Assembly (NCBI GenBank): GCA_963791625.1
Contig: CAWBTA010000006.1
Coordinates: forward strand, 1,984,001-2,048,000
Origin: JANMCE01 sp963791625
GTDB lineage: Bacteria > Actinomycetota > Acidimicrobiia > Acidimicrobiales > Ilumatobacteraceae
Reading direction: 5' to 3'
DNA length: 64,000 bases
Under the pieces are notes generated by a model, which worked only from the letters and a program-made list of their open reading frames with translations, ran no database searches and was not told where the DNA came from. Positions 63,057 through 64,000 of this stretch are shown here, one piece after another. Both the position numbers and the translations under genes were made by a program. Position 1 is the stretch's first letter. Every line of letters starts with the position of its first letter.

Positions 63057-64000
63057 TGACCGACGAGGACGCCCCCCAGACCGGCACCCGCTCCATCGGG
63101 AAGGACCAGTGGGTCGAGCAGGCCGCCGAGCGCATCGACAACCGACCCGTCGCCAAGATGCGTCGGCGGCTGGTGCACACCCCAGTGCAGTGGCGCGTGC
63201 TCGGCATCGGGGCGCTGGCGCTGCTGTTCGCCCTCGTTTCGCCGACCGACTACACCACTCGCGTTGCCTTCACCGTTGCCCTCTACACGTTGCTCGCCAC
63301 CGGTTTGAATGTGGTGGTCGGCTGGTCCGGTCTGCTCGATCTCGGTTACGTCGCCTTCTTCGGCTTCGGCGCATATGCCTACGCATTGCTGTCGTCGGAG
63401 AAGTTCGGCCTGCATTGGCCCACGCTCGTGTCGGTGCCGGTCGTTGTGCTCGGTACCGCAGCGCTCGGCTTCGTGCTCGGGTTGCCCTCTCGTCGCTTGA
63501 GTGGCGACTACCTCGCCATCGTCACCCTGTTCTTCGGACAGATTTTCGTGAGCATCGTGAACAACGGTGACCGCCTGCAGCTCAGCCTGAACGGTCGCAA
63601 CGTGCCGAACAAACCCTTCAATCTCACGGGCGGCCCGAATGGCGTAACGGGAATCGACCCACTGTCGTTGTTCGGCAAGAAGGTCCACACCATCACCGGC
63701 TACTACGTGGTCACCGTCATCGTGGCCGTGGTCGTGATGCTGCTGCTCTACCGGCTGCGCAACGCGCGATCAGGTCTCGCCCTTCGGGCCATGCGGGAGG
63801 ATCCTCTGGCTGCCGAGATTCTGTCGGTACCCGTACGTCGCCTGCGCCTGGTGGCGTTCGCCGTCGGTGCAGGCATTGCCGCGCTGGCAGGCACCCTGTT
63901 CGCATCGGTGCAGCTCTCCGTGTTCGGCAGCAACTTCGATCTCCCCTTTCTGGTGCTCATGTACGCGGCAGCCATTCTCGGCGGGCTCGGCAACATCGGC
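63056..64000 (+). CDS. livM: Branched-chain amino acid ABC permease LivM, C-terminus outside window
   Basis: Open to the last base (315 codons, no stop). A hydrophilic N-terminal extension (TDEDAPQTGTRSIGKDQWVE) is longer than usual. It is followed by TM helices, GLNVVVGWSGLLDLGYVAFF with GFGAYAYA (LivM hallmark), SRRLSGDYLAIVTLFFGQIF, and 'ALRAMREDPLAAEILSVPVR', the ATPase-contact loop. The ATPase genes livG and livF are expected just beyond the window. Confidence 0.92.
   Translation, partial: MTDEDAPQTGTRSIGKDQWVEQAAERIDNRPVAKMRRRLVHTPVQWRVLGIGALALLFALVSPTDYTTRVAFTVALYTLLATGLNVVVGWSGLLDLGYVAFFGFGAYAYALLSSEKFGLHWPTLVSVPVVVLGTAALGFVLGLPSRRLSGDYLAIVTLFFGQIFVSIVNNGDRLQLSLNGRNVPNKPFNLTGGPNGVTGIDPLSLFGKKVHTITGYYVVTVIVAVVVMLLLYRLRNARSGLALRAMREDPLAAEILSVPVRRLRLVAFAVGAGIAALAGTLFASVQLSVFGSNFDLPFLVLMYAAAILGGLGNIG

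Overview
The window is GC-rich, densely coding bacterial DNA. A WhiB-family Fe-S regulator, a mycobacterial-type CysM/CysO/Mec+ cysteine set, actinobacterial-style tRNA and tmRNA genes, and secreted binding proteins with Thr/Ala/Pro linkers point to Actinomycetota. My best guess is class Acidimicrobiia, inferred from gene content and not from a phylogenetic marker.

Layout. 1-6.2 kb: a YVTN propeller fragment, a deacetylase-like lipoprotein, a SufR-like regulator, WhiB, a HerA-like ATPase and a NUDIX hydrolase. 6.3-7.2 kb: tRNA-Leu(UAG) and an HTH-nucleotidyltransferase. 7.3-24.7 kb is mostly housekeeping: UvrA-like ATPase, PYROXD2-like oxidoreductase, D-threonine aldolase-like enzyme, rdgB-rph, the murL-murD2 route to D-glutamate, cysM and mec+, smpB, an NlpC/P60 hydrolase, P450, CPBP protease and a Rieske oxygenase. 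24.95-25.32 kb is tmRNA.

25.3-32.3 kb is an accessory island bounded by an 18-bp direct repeat of the tmRNA 3' end. It carries a membrane protein next to a split, degenerate STAND-like pair, a PaeR7I/XhoI-type restriction-modification pair, a decayed PIN toxin pair and an HNH nuclease. A remnant of a second PaeR7I-like gene lies just outside its right end. 32.5-36.5 kb continues as accessory DNA: two more toxin-antitoxin pairs, a NERD protein, a Fic protein and a shortened methyltransferase. 36.6-41.2 kb holds an MFS transporter fused to a partial thioredoxin-reductase-like domain, then a cassette of papain-like protease, a companion sharing its C-terminal domain, and a chagasin-like inhibitor.

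41.3-64 kb is metabolic: alpha-glucosidase, a BNR-repeat protein with a CysO-like sulfur carrier, a GGDEF-EAL protein, and a polyol locus (ABC transporter divergent from mannitol-type dehydrogenase, DeoR regulator and inositol-monophosphatase-like enzyme). It ends with a LysR regulator, hydrolases, an SDR, a class V aminotransferase and a livK-livH-livM operon running off the window.

Caution: I see about 17 apparent single-base frameshifts spread over eleven genes of unrelated function, including housekeeping ones. This looks more like residual indels in the assembly than gene decay. Genes called pseudogene here may be intact in the organism unless the entry says otherwise.
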